Below, piece by piece: positions 53,629-62,640 of a stretch of DNA of 64,000 nt. The position numbers were made by a program, and so were the translations under genes. The notes beneath the pieces were generated by a model that ran no database searches, was not told the origin of the DNA, and was given only the letters and a program-made list of their open reading frames with translations. Positions within the stretch are counted from its first letter, which is position 1; the number at the start of each line of letters is the position of its first letter. Source of the stretch: Mycobacteroides chelonae (lineage in GTDB: Bacteria; Actinomycetota; Actinomycetes; Mycobacteriales; Mycobacteriaceae); the NCBI RefSeq assembly GCF_016767715.1, contig NZ_CP050145.1, forward strand, positions 2,604,001-2,668,000, in the 5' to 3' direction.

Positions 53629-54221
53629 GCGGCGCCAAGCCGTCACCCGAAATGGCGCCACCGATAACTGTCCGAAGTCTCGACGGGTTGCCAATCCTCT
53701 TGAGGCAGTTGACTACCCAGGATGCCGCCGCTGTCGCCGAGGTTCACTCGAAACTCACCATAAAAGAGCGCTACCTGCGGTTCTTCACGACGCACTCATC
53801 GGCCCTAAGCGATCTCACCGATTCACTCACGACCCAGTCGAAGAACCAGCTGTCAGTGGGGGCATTCGAAGGGCAACGATTGATCGGTATCGCGAACTAT
53901 GCGATCTCCCGTGGAAGTAGCGCTGAAGTGGCACTTGTGGTTGCACATGCCGATCAACATCGCGGTATTGGCACCATGCTCCTCAAGCGCCTCGCTGAAT
54001 TGGCGCTCCGAAACGGCATCACGCGCTTCACCGCAGACGTCCTCGCCGAAAACCACGCGCTACTGGTCATGCTGCGCGAACTACGATTACCCCACACTGT
54101 CAACCAGACTGGTCGCGATGTTCTTCACCTCAGCGTTCAACTGACGAAACTCACCTCGCCACCAAGCCTCGACACCGCCCAGCCCCACTCCGTAACGGCT
54201 GCCCTGCCAAACCGGCGATAG
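53625..54221 (+). CDS. GNAT family acetyltransferase
   Basis: 198-aa acetyltransferase: ITVRSLDGLPILLRQLTTQD, ERYLRFFTTHSSALSD, acetyl-CoA site VALVVAHADQHRGIGTMLLK with QHRGIG, and FTADVLAENHALLVMLRELR. It resembles the GNAT part of the mycobacterial protein-lysine acetyltransferases of the Pat/USP-associated type. ATG overlaps the USP stop (ATGA), so it may acetylate that USP or other proteins (inference). Confidence 0.88.
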   Translation: MSGAKPSPEMAPPITVRSLDGLPILLRQLTTQDAAAVAEVHSKLTIKERYLRFFTTHSSALSDLTDSLTTQSKNQLSVGAFEGQRLIGIANYAISRGSSAEVALVVAHADQHRGIGTMLLKRLAELALRNGITRFTADVLAENHALLVMLRELRLPHTVNQTGRDVLHLSVQLTKLTSPPSLDTAQPHSVTAALPNRR

Positions 54222-54645
54222 GGAGCTCTGCATTACTGAGTCCATCGACGAGAAGAACGGCGGCGGCCTGACCTGACCGGCGGACCGAGATCGCCTGATA
54301 TTCATCCGATGTAGGCACACAGGGACAGCTCAACTAAAGAAGTAGCCCCAGTGCAACTTTGGCGTGATCACCGAGGACGGCGAGTGGGTGCACCGCAACG
54401 CTGCCGCCAAGGAATTGGTCAGCGCCAGACCTGGGAGTGGGATACCCTCCGGGGTGTCCCGGGTGACCAGGCTGCTCGCCTTACTGCCCCGTCACTCCTC
54501 GCCCCGCGCCACAGCCACGGCTGCGCGACACCAAGGGCGCCTGCGTTCTCCCGAATCCTGATTGGCCGGTCCGATGCTGACAGCGGATTCTCAGGTATGA
54601 GATCTAGCCTCATTCGTCGGTCCCGGAATCAACGAGAAGGACGCG
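54222..54645. other. Intergenic with repeat copy and a short coding-like fragment
   Basis: 424 bp. Contains the right copy of the 26-bp repeat (54285-54310). At 54355-54420 the plus strand reads NFGVITEDGEWVHRNAAAKE, which looks like a piece of a former gene but continues into low-quality sequence; not assigned. No complete gene seen. Confidence 0.5.
54285..54310 (+). repeat. 26-bp direct repeat, right copy
   Basis: CCGAGATCGCCTGATATTCA plus TCCGAT; 24/26 identical to 28766-28791 in the same orientation, 25.5 kb away. Confidence 0.8.
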
Positions 54646-55329
54646 ATGGCTTTCAGCGTGAGAAATCTTCGCCCCGAAACAACGAGCACACGGATCGCTG
54701 CGGTTCTGGCAACAGCGCTGTTCGTGGTCTTCGCGACATTGGCTGCAACAGCGCACCACTACGGCTCGGGCAGCGCTGTCGATCACCACACGTTGGGCTG
54801 GTTGGAGATTCATCGGCATGGTTGGCTCACCGCGGTGGCAGTCGTCGTCACCCACCTCGGTAGCCCGACGGCGGTGTCTATCGCGACAGTCATCGCGGCA
54901 CTGGTGATCTGGCGTTTCACACGCTCGGTGAGAACCGCTGCCACCGTCGCAGTCGCGGTCGGATCCGCATTCCTCCTTGCCGCGGTGGCGAAATGGACTG
55001 TCGGAGAGCATCGCCCGCCTGGAGACGCTCAGCTGGTTGCCGAAAGCGGCTGGTCCTTTCCCTCCGGCCACGTCACGGGCACAGCTGCTCTCGCTTGGAT
55101 ACTGACCGTGGTCGTCGCTTACCGGTACCGCGATTGGCGACGGCATGCGGCGCTATTGGGGACGATCGCTGCGGTGCTGTCGGTGGCCGGCAGTCGTCTC
55201 TATCTCGGAGACCATTGGATGGTCGATGTCTTGGCAGGAGTCGTGTTGGCGACGGCCGTGGTGACCATTGCGGCGGCCGTCCTTCACCGGGCTGACGCAA
55301 CCGCCCACTCTCCCCGGGCCGTGGCCTGA
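54646..55329 (+). CDS. PAP2-type membrane phosphatase
   Basis: 227-aa PAP2 family phosphatase with about six membrane helices and all three active-site motifs: KWTVGEHRP (KX6RP), SFPSGHVTG (PSGH), and SRLYLGDHWMVD (SRX5H). Acts on lipid phosphates such as undecaprenyl-PP or phosphatidate at the outer face of the inner membrane. Start ATG at 54646 with GAAGGA upstream. The next gene starts 1 bp after the stop. Confidence 0.92.
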   Translation: MAFSVRNLRPETTSTRIAAVLATALFVVFATLAATAHHYGSGSAVDHHTLGWLEIHRHGWLTAVAVVVTHLGSPTAVSIATVIAALVIWRFTRSVRTAATVAVAVGSAFLLAAVAKWTVGEHRPPGDAQLVAESGWSFPSGHVTGTAALAWILTVVVAYRYRDWRRHAALLGTIAAVLSVAGSRLYLGDHWMVDVLAGVVLATAVVTIAAAVLHRADATAHSPRAVA

Positions 55330-55330
55330 G

Positions 55331-56290
55331 ATGTTCGCACCCGCTGAGCCACCGACCTGGACGATGCTCTGGTGTGCCTGGCATTTCGATGCGGCCGCGG
55401 CCGTGTGCACTGTCTTGCTCGGCGCGGGCTATAGCTGGGCACTGGTTCGCGCGTGTCGCCATCAGGTGACGGTCAGTGCCGCCTCGGCGAGCTGCTTTTT
55501 CGTTGGAATCGGCTGCTGGGCGCTGGCATGCATGAGCGTCATCGGTGTCTATGCGCAGGCGCTGTTCTGGATGCGTGCACTGCAGGTTGTCTTGCTACTG
55601 CTGGTCGTCCCGTTCTTCTTAGCCCTGGGGCGGCCGGTCACTGTTGTGCGCAGCGCACTGCATCCGCGCATGCTGGACAGATTCGATAGCGCAGTGTCGT
55701 CGATGCCCGCGCGCGTGGTCACTCACCCGCTCACCACATCTCTGGCGATGCTGGTCACCCCATGGTTGCTCTATCTCACGCCCTGGTACACGGCCTCCCT
55801 CACAGTCGGCGTGCTCGGTGCGGCGACAAAAACACTGTTGGTGTTCATAGGGTTTTCGTACTTCTATGCCCGCCTTCAGGTTGACCAGGTACCCCGCAGG
55901 TACCCACAGCTGATCTCACTGCTGATCAGCGTGGCCGAGACGATCGGCGACGGGATACTGGGTTTGGTGCTGTGGCAGGGGCCGCTTGTGGCGTCGGCCT
56001 ATTACCTGGCGCTGCACCGCTCTTGGGGACCGGATATGCGGACCGATCAGACCTATGGTGCCGGGATTCTCTGGATACTCGGCGACGTCCTTGGGCTTCC
56101 GTTTCTCCTGCTGCTCATGCGTGCGCTGTCGGCCGACGACAAAGCGCAGGCAGCCCGGATCGACGCGGAACTCGACCAGGCCGACCAGGCCATAGCCGAT
56201 GTGGGCGACGCGGCGGAGCAGGACGAGGGCTCCTCGACGTTATGGTGGGAGAACGATCCGCAGCTGCGGGAGCGGTTCGGGCAACGCTGA
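55331..56290 (+). CDS. CtaG-like cytochrome c oxidase assembly protein
   Basis: 319-aa Caa3_CtaG family membrane protein: WTMLWCAWHFDAAAAVCTVL, CWALACMSVIGVYAQALFWM, LQVVLLLLVVPFFLALGRP, HPLTTSLAMLVTPWLLYLTP and DQTYGAGILWILGDVLGLPF. Seven membrane helices and a soluble acidic C-terminus. Family members aid copper delivery to cytochrome oxidase. Coupled to the PAP2 gene. Confidence 0.88.
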   Translation: MFAPAEPPTWTMLWCAWHFDAAAAVCTVLLGAGYSWALVRACRHQVTVSAASASCFFVGIGCWALACMSVIGVYAQALFWMRALQVVLLLLVVPFFLALGRPVTVVRSALHPRMLDRFDSAVSSMPARVVTHPLTTSLAMLVTPWLLYLTPWYTASLTVGVLGAATKTLLVFIGFSYFYARLQVDQVPRRYPQLISLLISVAETIGDGILGLVLWQGPLVASAYYLALHRSWGPDMRTDQTYGAGILWILGDVLGLPFLLLLMRALSADDKAQAARIDAELDQADQAIADVGDAAEQDEGSSTLWWENDPQLRERFGQR

Positions 56291-56363
56291 GATCCGCGTC
56301 GCTAGTGATCTTTCCCTCGTCAACTTCTGCACACTTCGTCTATTTTTCGGGCAGTATGGACAG

Positions 56364-56903
56364 ATGGATGTCCCACGGTGCGGCCTGCCGTCGCCCGTCG
56401 ACTCGCCGTTATCGGAGTCCGCTCCGCGTCAGCGCCCACCACGGCCGTCCTCCCCCGCAGTCGATATCTCGACACCCATCGGTCGTGCCGTCGCGGGCTT
56501 CTACCTCGCTTTCGAGGCCGTCGACGATTCCGACAGGCTTCGTGAGGCCACGAATCGACTTGGCCAGCCTGATGCCCCCGAGGCCGACACCCGCGAGAAA
56601 TACCTCGCGCTCGCCCGCGCCATCACCACCGTGGAGACGATCCGCCGCCACGCCGGGAGCACATTGCGCGAAATCAGCGCCCGCGCCGCACGTACGGCCG
56701 GACGCCTCACGCACGATTCGGCGGCTCTGCCTTCGGACATCAACGACGCAATCCATGCCGCTGTGCGTAGCGAGTCCATTGCCGTCTGCGAGCGCGCCGT
56801 GCAGCTGATCAACGATCAGACCCGCGTGGTGCTGGACCTCGACGAGGTAACGAGCACCATGACGGTGCCTGGCTGGTTAGCGAGCCGGGGCCTGACGGAC
56901 TAG
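56364..56903 (+). CDS. Hypothetical mycobacterial protein
   Basis: 179-aa soluble helical protein; N-terminal 35 residues Pro/Ser-rich, then IGRAVAGFYLAFEAVDDSDR and a mostly alpha-helical C-terminus (ETIRRHAGSTLREISARAAR). No known domain. Start taken as ATG at 56364; the frame is open further upstream through the CtaG end. Convergent with polA, sharing 4 bp at the stops. Confidence 0.65.
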   Translation: MDVPRCGLPSPVDSPLSESAPRQRPPRPSSPAVDISTPIGRAVAGFYLAFEAVDDSDRLREATNRLGQPDAPEADTREKYLALARAITTVETIRRHAGSTLREISARAARTAGRLTHDSAALPSDINDAIHAAVRSESIAVCERAVQLINDQTRVVLDLDEVTSTMTVPGWLASRGLTD

Positions 56904-59608
56904 TGGGCCGCGGCATCCCAACTGCGGCCGTACCCCACCGAAACCTCCAGTGGCACATCGAGCGGATATGCCGAACCCATGGTTTCGCGGACCAGCGCTT
57001 CCAGCGTCTCCCGCTCGCCGTCGGCCACCTCGAACAGCAGCTCGTCGTGCACCTGAAGGAGCATGCGTGACTGTAAGCCCTTGTCGCGCAAAGCGTTGTC
57101 GGTGGTAATCATCGCGACCTTGATGATGTCGGCAGCGCTCCCCTGGATCGGTGCGTTGAGAGCGGCACGTTCGGCCGCCTCGCGCCGCAGACGATCGCCG
57201 CTGTCCAAGTCGGGCAGGTAGCGGCGCCGGCCGAGCACTGTCGAGGTGTATCCGTCCTTACGCGCCTGATCCACCACGGCGTGCAGGTATTCGCGAACGC
57301 CACCGAATCGCGAAAAGTACTGGTCCATCTGCTCTTTGGCCTCGTCATTAGAGATCTTGAGCTGGGTGGCAAGGCCATAGGCGGACAATCCGTAGGCCAG
57401 GCCATAGGACATCGCCTTGACCCGCCGGCGCAACTCGCCGGTGACCTCGTCGATCGGCACCCCGAATGCGCGGGCGGCCACAAACGAGTGCAGGTCCTCG
57501 CCGGTGTTGAACGCTTCGATCAGGCCCTCGTCGGCCGACAGATGCGCCATGATGCGCATCTCGATCTGGCTGTAGTCAACCGTCATCAACTCGGCGTAAC
57601 CCGCGCCGACCACAAATCCGTCCCGGATCTCACGACCGGCCTCGGTGCGCACCGGGATGTTCTGCAGGTTCGGCTCGGTTGATGACAACCGGCCCGTCGC
57701 TGCGATCGTCTGGTTGAAGGTGGTGTGGATACGCCCATCGGCCGCAACGGATTTCAGTAGCCCATCGACGGTGACCTTCAGCCTGGTGACGTCGCGATGT
57801 GTGAGCAGATGCTCCAGGAATGGATGTCCGGTCTTGTCGAAAAGTGTCTGCAGGGCATCTGCGTCGGTGGTGTAGCCGGTCTTGGTCTTCTTGGTCTTGG
57901 GCATGCCGAGCTCGTCGAACAACACAACCTGCAGCTGTTTTGGAGAGCCCAGGTTGATCTGCTTACCGATCACCGCGTAGGCGGCGTCGGCTGCCTCGCG
58001 GATACCGGTGGCGAACTGGTTCTGCAGAGAGGTCAGGTGGTCGATGTCGACGGCGATACCGACGGATTCCAATCCCGCAAGCACCCGCTGGACCGGCAGC
58101 TCCATGTCAGCCAGCAGACCCGACGACTCGATACGTTCGAGCTCGATGTCGAGTGCATCGGCGAGGTCGATGACGGCACGGGCACGCAACATCTGGGCCT
58201 GAGCTGCCTTGGCATCACCGGCGCCGTCGTCATCGAGTAGTGAGAGCTGTTGCTCTCCATCGTCTTCGGCGCGCAGCTCGCGGCGCAGATACCGCAACGA
58301 CAGGTCGTCGAGGGCAAAGCTGCGCTGCCCCGGGCGCACCAGGTAGGCCGCGAGAGCGGTATCGGAGGTGACACCGTTGAGCTGCCACCCACGCCCGGCC
58401 AGTGCGTGCATGGCCTGTTTTGCTTCGTGTAGCGCCTTGGGGCGAGCTTCGTCGGCCAGCCACGCCGCGAGAGCTGCTTCGTCCTCTGGCGTGACCGTGG
58501 TGGTGTCGATGTACGCACCATCGCCGTCGGCCGAAGCGACGGCCACCGCCGTGGCGTCGCCGTCATAGGGCGTGTACGCCCCGACGATGGCTAGTCCGCT
58601 ACGGCGACCATCGGAGGTGTGTGTGGCCAGCCAGTCGGTGACAGTTCCCGGCTCGAGTGCCTGGCCCACCAGCTGGAATCCCTCGTCTACCTCAGGCTCG
58701 ACAGCCTCCAGGGTCTCAAACAGCCTGTCACGCAGTACCCGGAACTCGAGATCGTCGAAGAGCCGGTGGATCTGATCACGATCCCAGGGGGCCAGCGCCA
58801 GCTGGGCAGGGACATACGGAAGCGGCACCGTCCGAACCAGATCGGTGAGCTCACGATTCAGGACCACCGAGGCCAGGTTTGCGCGCAGTGAGTCGCCGAC
58901 CTTTCCGCGCACGGTGTCGGCCTTGTCGATCAATTCCTGCAACGAGCCGTACTCGAGGATCCACTTGGACGCGGTCTTCTCGCCGACACCGGGAATCCCG
59001 GGCAGGTTATCGCTCGGGTCGCCCCGCAGTGCCGCGAAATCCGGGTACTGGGTTGGCGTCAGGCCGTATTTCTCGACCACCGCCTCCGGCGTGAACCGGG
59101 TGAGGTCGCTGACGCCCTTGCGTGGATACAGCACCGTCACGTCGTCGTTGACCAGCTGCAGCGAGTCGCGATCACCGGTGACCACATAGACCTTGAAACC
59201 CTCGGCCTGTCCCTGTGTGGCCAGGGTGGCGATGATGTCGTCTGCCTCGAAGCCCTCCTCGGCGAGCACGGTGATGCCGAGCGCCTGCAGGACTTCCTTC
59301 GTGATGTCGATCTGTCCGCGGAACTCATCGGGCGTGGCCGAGCGGGTGGCTTTGTACTCGGGGTACCGCTCCGAGCGGAACGTCTTGCGGGAAACGTCGA
59401 AGGCTGCTGCCACATGTGTGGGCGCCTCATCGCGCAGCAAGTTGATCAACATCGAGGTGAATCCATAGACCGCGTTCGTGGTCAGCCCGGACTGCGTCTT
59501 GAAGTTCTCGGCCGGGAGTGCATAAAACGCCCGGAACGCCAGCGAGTTACCGTCGAGCAGCAGGAGGGTCGGCTGTTTGGTTCCGGTCTTCGTCGCAGGC
59601 GCAGTCAC
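56900..59608 (-). CDS. polA: DNA polymerase I
   Basis: 902-aa family A polymerase. 5'-3' exonuclease domain (residues ~14-310: LLLLDGNSLAFRAFYALP, YVVTGDRDSLQL, GDPSDNLPGIPGVGEKTA), a degenerate 3'-5' exonuclease-like domain lacking the acidic residues, as in other mycobacteria, and polymerase domain with motif A VDYSQIEMRIMAHLS, motif B RRRVKAMSYGLAYGLS and motif C LLQVHDELLFEV. Fills gaps and processes Okazaki fragments. Start ATG at 59608. Confidence 0.98.
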   Translation of the reverse strand: MTAPATKTGTKQPTLLLLDGNSLAFRAFYALPAENFKTQSGLTTNAVYGFTSMLINLLRDEAPTHVAAAFDVSRKTFRSERYPEYKATRSATPDEFRGQIDITKEVLQALGITVLAEEGFEADDIIATLATQGQAEGFKVYVVTGDRDSLQLVNDDVTVLYPRKGVSDLTRFTPEAVVEKYGLTPTQYPDFAALRGDPSDNLPGIPGVGEKTASKWILEYGSLQELIDKADTVRGKVGDSLRANLASVVLNRELTDLVRTVPLPYVPAQLALAPWDRDQIHRLFDDLEFRVLRDRLFETLEAVEPEVDEGFQLVGQALEPGTVTDWLATHTSDGRRSGLAIVGAYTPYDGDATAVAVASADGDGAYIDTTTVTPEDEAALAAWLADEARPKALHEAKQAMHALAGRGWQLNGVTSDTALAAYLVRPGQRSFALDDLSLRYLRRELRAEDDGEQQLSLLDDDGAGDAKAAQAQMLRARAVIDLADALDIELERIESSGLLADMELPVQRVLAGLESVGIAVDIDHLTSLQNQFATGIREAADAAYAVIGKQINLGSPKQLQVVLFDELGMPKTKKTKTGYTTDADALQTLFDKTGHPFLEHLLTHRDVTRLKVTVDGLLKSVAADGRIHTTFNQTIAATGRLSSTEPNLQNIPVRTEAGREIRDGFVVGAGYAELMTVDYSQIEMRIMAHLSADEGLIEAFNTGEDLHSFVAARAFGVPIDEVTGELRRRVKAMSYGLAYGLSAYGLATQLKISNDEAKEQMDQYFSRFGGVREYLHAVVDQARKDGYTSTVLGRRRYLPDLDSGDRLRREAAERAALNAPIQGSAADIIKVAMITTDNALRDKGLQSRMLLQVHDELLFEVADGERETLEALVRETMGSAYPLDVPLEVSVGYGRSWDAAAH

Positions 59609-59640
59609 CCTCCTACCCTAAGCAACGGGTGCGACAGCAC

Positions 59641-60072
59641 CTATGACCCCGATGCCTTATCCAGCGCAGCGTCGAACACAGCTCGGTGACCACGGATCTG
59701 CACGTGATGGGTGCGTGCCCAGAGCACCAACGCGGCGGAGATGCCGTGCAGGTCGATTCCCAGCGGTGTCAGCGCGTATTCGACTCGAGGTGGCACTTCG
59801 GCGAACGCGGTGCGCGTGACGAGGCCATCGCGGCGTAACAGCATCAACGTGCGGGTGAGCATGCGCTGCGAGATGCCCGGAATGGCCTCGTGCAGCTCGG
59901 TGTATCGGCGCGGGCCATCGTGCAGGGTCGCGATGATCAGCACGCTCCACTTGTCGCCAACGCGGTCGAGTACCTCCCGAATGAATTCACCTTCGGCGAG
60001 TCCTACCCCGGCACAGATCCTCGGCAACGCGGGGCCGACGGAGGTCATGTCGAGCTCGGTCACCACGCACAT
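59641..60072 (-). CDS. HxlR family transcriptional regulator
   Basis: 143-aa winged-helix regulator: EFIREVLDRVGDKWSVLIIA, LHDGPRRYTELHEAIPGISQ, RMLTRTLMLLRRDGLVTRTA and YALTPLGIDL, the HxlR pattern. Starts at ATG 60072 (60090 or 60048 also possible). Divergent from an SDR gene with a CATATCA-N7-TGATATG palindrome between, its probable operator. Confidence 0.9.
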   Translation of the reverse strand: MCVVTELDMTSVGPALPRICAGVGLAEGEFIREVLDRVGDKWSVLIIATLHDGPRRYTELHEAIPGISQRMLTRTLMLLRRDGLVTRTAFAEVPPRVEYALTPLGIDLHGISAALVLWARTHHVQIRGHRAVFDAALDKASGS

Positions 60073-60143
60073 CCTTGTTCGCGGGCGCACACGTGTGTGC
60101 CTTTTGTAAGAGGTCTAAAACATCTCCATGATGGTGCTACGCA

Positions 60144-60164
60144 CATATCAGAAGAAATGATATG
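60144..60164. promoter_or_regulatory. HxlR-type operator
   Basis: CATATCA-N7-TGATATG, perfect 7-bp arms, just before the SDR start (60180) and ~70 bp before the HxlR start. Overlaps the likely SDR promoter. Confidence 0.65.
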
Positions 60165-60179
60165 ACCTGGAGGTTAGTC

Positions 60180-60890
60180 ATGGACAGAACAATGCTGGTG
60201 TTGGGTGCCGGCAGTGGCACCGGAGCAGCGGTGGCGCGGCGGTTTGGGCGCGAAGGGTTCCACGTTGCGGTGGTCGGCCGCCGACGCGAACCACTCGATA
60301 CTTTGGTGGCAGACCTCGCGGGAGGAGGAGTGAGCGCGACCGCGTTTTCCGTGGACCTCACCGATGACATCCGCGTCGAGGAACTTCTCACAGCAGTCGA
60401 CACCACATTGCCGCCAATCGAGGCGATTTACTACGGCCCCTCGTCGCCGGTGGCATTCACCCCGGCGCGCGATCTCACCGCCGCCGAGGCCGACCATTAC
60501 TGGGCGCTGTTCGTGCGGCCGCTGATCCGCACGGTGAGCGCCGCGCTGCCGGGGATGATTGACCGGAAACGCGGAACGATCCTGGCCACCATCGGCGGTA
60601 CCGGGGCCAGGGCGATGCCGGAGATGAGTGGGCCCGGTCCGGCTGCCGCCGCGGCACGAAACTACCTGCAGGGCTTACATTCTGAGATGGCGCCACGCGG
60701 CGTGTACGTCGGGCTGCTGACCATCGGGGCTCTCATTCTCGGCAGTGAGATGGCGGCGATAACACCCGGGGGCGCCCACGGGTTTCCGACGGTCGAATCG
60801 GCGGCGCTGGCTGAGCACCTGTGGGGTATGTCAACGGTGCGCAGCACGTTCGAGAATTTCGTGCCGCGGGACTCGGCCTTCCGGCCCTGA
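60180..60890 (+). CDS. SDR-fold protein lacking the catalytic Tyr-Lys
   Basis: 236-aa Rossmann protein: MLVLGAGSGTGAAVARRFGR (variant of TGxxxGIG), AFSVDLTDD, then GTILATIGGTGARAMPEMSG. Where the active site YxxxK would be, the sequence reads GPAAAAARNY, so neither Tyr nor Lys is present. It may bind NAD(P) as a sensor or use another mechanism. ATG at 60180 with TGGAGG upstream. Regulated probably by the divergent HxlR protein. Confidence 0.85.
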   Translation: MDRTMLVLGAGSGTGAAVARRFGREGFHVAVVGRRREPLDTLVADLAGGGVSATAFSVDLTDDIRVEELLTAVDTTLPPIEAIYYGPSSPVAFTPARDLTAAEADHYWALFVRPLIRTVSAALPGMIDRKRGTILATIGGTGARAMPEMSGPGPAAAAARNYLQGLHSEMAPRGVYVGLLTIGALILGSEMAAITPGGAHGFPTVESAALAEHLWGMSTVRSTFENFVPRDSAFRP

Positions 60891-60946
60891 TCCCGCTGCG
60901 CGGGACACAAAACTGACACACGTTTCAATTCGTTCGCGAGCATGGG

Positions 60947-60952
60947 TAATCT
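60947..60952 (+). promoter_or_regulatory. -10 element of a leaderless promoter
   Basis: TAATCT ends 6 nt before the GTG start at 60959, the same layout as at 6611-6623; no ribosome-binding site is present. Confidence 0.5.
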
Positions 60953-60958
60953 GACCGG

Positions 60959-61399
60959 GTGCCTACAGATCAAGCCCCTGCCGTCGACGGCTGGTTCGAT
61001 ACCGACGAATCCGGCCAACCGCATTTGATTGGCGGCAAGTGCACACAGTGCGCCACCATTGTGTTTCCGCCACGCGCCAACAACTGCCCCAACCCGGCCT
61101 GTGACAGCGATGTGCTGGATCAGGTGCCGCTGTCCTCGCGCGGCACGGTCTGGAGTTACACCGAGAACCAGTACGCACCACCTCCCCCGTATCCGCCCTC
61201 TGATCCGTACGAGCCGTACGCGATCGCTGCGGTCGAGCTGGCGGCCGAGGGCATCATCGTGCTGGGCAAGGTCGTCGCCGGTACCGGTGCTGCCGATCTG
61301 AAGGTGGGCCAGCCAATGGAACTCGCCCTGGAGCCGCTGTACACCGACGACGAGGGTGTCGAGCGGCTGGTCTACGCATGGAAGAAGGTTTCCGCATGA
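60959..61399 (+). CDS. Zn-ribbon/OB-fold DUF35 protein (Rv1628c-like)
   Basis: 146-aa protein with zinc ribbon CTQCATIVFPPRANNCPNPAC and an OB-fold (VWSYTENQYAPPPPYPPSDP; GKVVAGTGAADLKVGQPMEL). Such proteins pair with thiolase-fold lipid-transfer proteins or enoyl hydratase-like partners. The stop overlaps the thiolase-like start (ATGA). Gene order beside polA matches Rv1628c-Rv1627c of M. tuberculosis. Confidence 0.9.
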   Translation: MPTDQAPAVDGWFDTDESGQPHLIGGKCTQCATIVFPPRANNCPNPACDSDVLDQVPLSSRGTVWSYTENQYAPPPPYPPSDPYEPYAIAAVELAAEGIIVLGKVVAGTGAADLKVGQPMELALEPLYTDDEGVERLVYAWKKVSA

Positions 61400-62601
61400 G
61401 CCGCACCCCGGATCCCGTCTACATCCTCGGCGCGGGCATGCACCCATGGGGCAAGTGGGGACGCGACTTCACCGAGTACGGCGTGGCGGCCGCCCGCACC
61501 GCGCTTCAAGACGCCGAACTGGATTGGCGCCAAATTCAATTCGTCGCCGGAGCGGACACCATCCGGAACGGCTACCCGGGCTTCATCGCCGGTTCGACCT
61601 TCGCCCAGAAGCTGGGATGGAACGGTGTGCCCATCAGTTCGACCTACGCGGCCTGCGCCAGTGGTTCACAGGCGTTGCAGAGTGCGCGCGCTCAGATCCT
61701 GGCCGGATTCTGCGATGTGGCGCTGGTCATCGGGGCCGACACCACCCCCAAGGGCTTCTTCGCACCAGTAGGCGGCGAACGCAAGGCCGACCCGGACTGG
61801 CAGCGTTTCCACCTCATCGGAGCCACCAACCCGGTGTACTTCGCGATGCTGGCCCGGCGGCGGATGGACCTCTACGGCGCGACCGCAGAGGATTTCGCCC
61901 AGGTGAAGGTCAAGAACTCCCGGCACGGCCTGAACAACCCGAACGCGCGTTTCCGCAAGGAATCCTCGGTGGAGGATGTGCTGGCCAGCCCGGTGGTGTC
62001 GGATCCGCTGCGGCTACTGGACATCTGCGCGACCAGCGACGGCGCAGCGGCCCTCATTGTGGCCAGCGCCGACTTCGTGAAGAAGCATCTCGGTTCGGTC
62101 GACGGCGTGCCCTCGGTGCGCGCCGTCGCAACCATCACCCCCAAGTATCCGCAGCATCTTCCCGAACTCCCCGATATCGCAACCGATTCCACCGCGGTGG
62201 TGCCGGCGCCCGATCGTGTCTTCAAGGACCAGATCGTTGACGCCGCGTACGCGGAGGCCGGTATCGGCCCCGAGGACGTGAGCCTTGCCGAGGTGTACGA
62301 CCTCTCGACGGCCCTGGAGCTGGACTGGTACGAGCACCTGGGCCTGTGCGCCAAGGGTGAGGGTGAGCAGCTGCTGCGCAGCGGCGCCACGACGGTCGGC
62401 GGCCGGATCCCGGTGAATGCCTCCGGTGGTCTGGCCTGTTTTGGCGAGGCCATTCCGGCGCAGGCCATCGCGCAGGTGTGCGAGCTGACCTGGCAGCTGC
62501 GCGGGCAGGCCGGTGACCGGCAGGTCGAGGGTGCCCGGGTTGGGATTACCGCAAACCAGGGCTTGTTCGGCAACGGCTCGTCGGTGATTGTGGCGCGCTA
62601 G
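61396..62601 (+). CDS. Lipid-transfer/thiolase-like protein (Rv1627c-like)
   Basis: 401-aa SCP2-thiolase-like protein: YILGAGMHPWGKWGRDFTEY, nucleophile-region STYAACASGSQALQSARAQI (CASG), DICATSDGAAALIVAS. The thiolase motif EVHDCF is replaced by EVYDLS, and the last motif reads NASGGLACFGEAIPAQAIAQ without the GHP histidine. Loss of these His residues resembles Ltp2-type retro-aldolases that work with a DUF35 partner, such as the one encoded just upstream, rather than true thiolases (inference). Likely in sterol or acyl-CoA side-chain degradation. Confidence 0.88.
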   Translation: MSRTPDPVYILGAGMHPWGKWGRDFTEYGVAAARTALQDAELDWRQIQFVAGADTIRNGYPGFIAGSTFAQKLGWNGVPISSTYAACASGSQALQSARAQILAGFCDVALVIGADTTPKGFFAPVGGERKADPDWQRFHLIGATNPVYFAMLARRRMDLYGATAEDFAQVKVKNSRHGLNNPNARFRKESSVEDVLASPVVSDPLRLLDICATSDGAAALIVASADFVKKHLGSVDGVPSVRAVATITPKYPQHLPELPDIATDSTAVVPAPDRVFKDQIVDAAYAEAGIGPEDVSLAEVYDLSTALELDWYEHLGLCAKGEGEQLLRSGATTVGGRIPVNASGGLACFGEAIPAQAIAQVCELTWQLRGQAGDRQVEGARVGITANQGLFGNGSSVIVAR

Positions 62602-62640
62602 CAGCGCTTACCTACGATCGCGGGGCGTTAGCCTCAAGCG

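Noticed and set aside
54355..54560. Possible gene beginning NFGVITEDGEW
   Set aside because: Only about 20 residues look protein-like; no start, and the rest is Arg/Ser-rich shadow-like sequence.
61356..62240. 294-codon plus-strand open frame
   Set aside because: Alternate frame of the thiolase-like gene; Arg-rich shadow.
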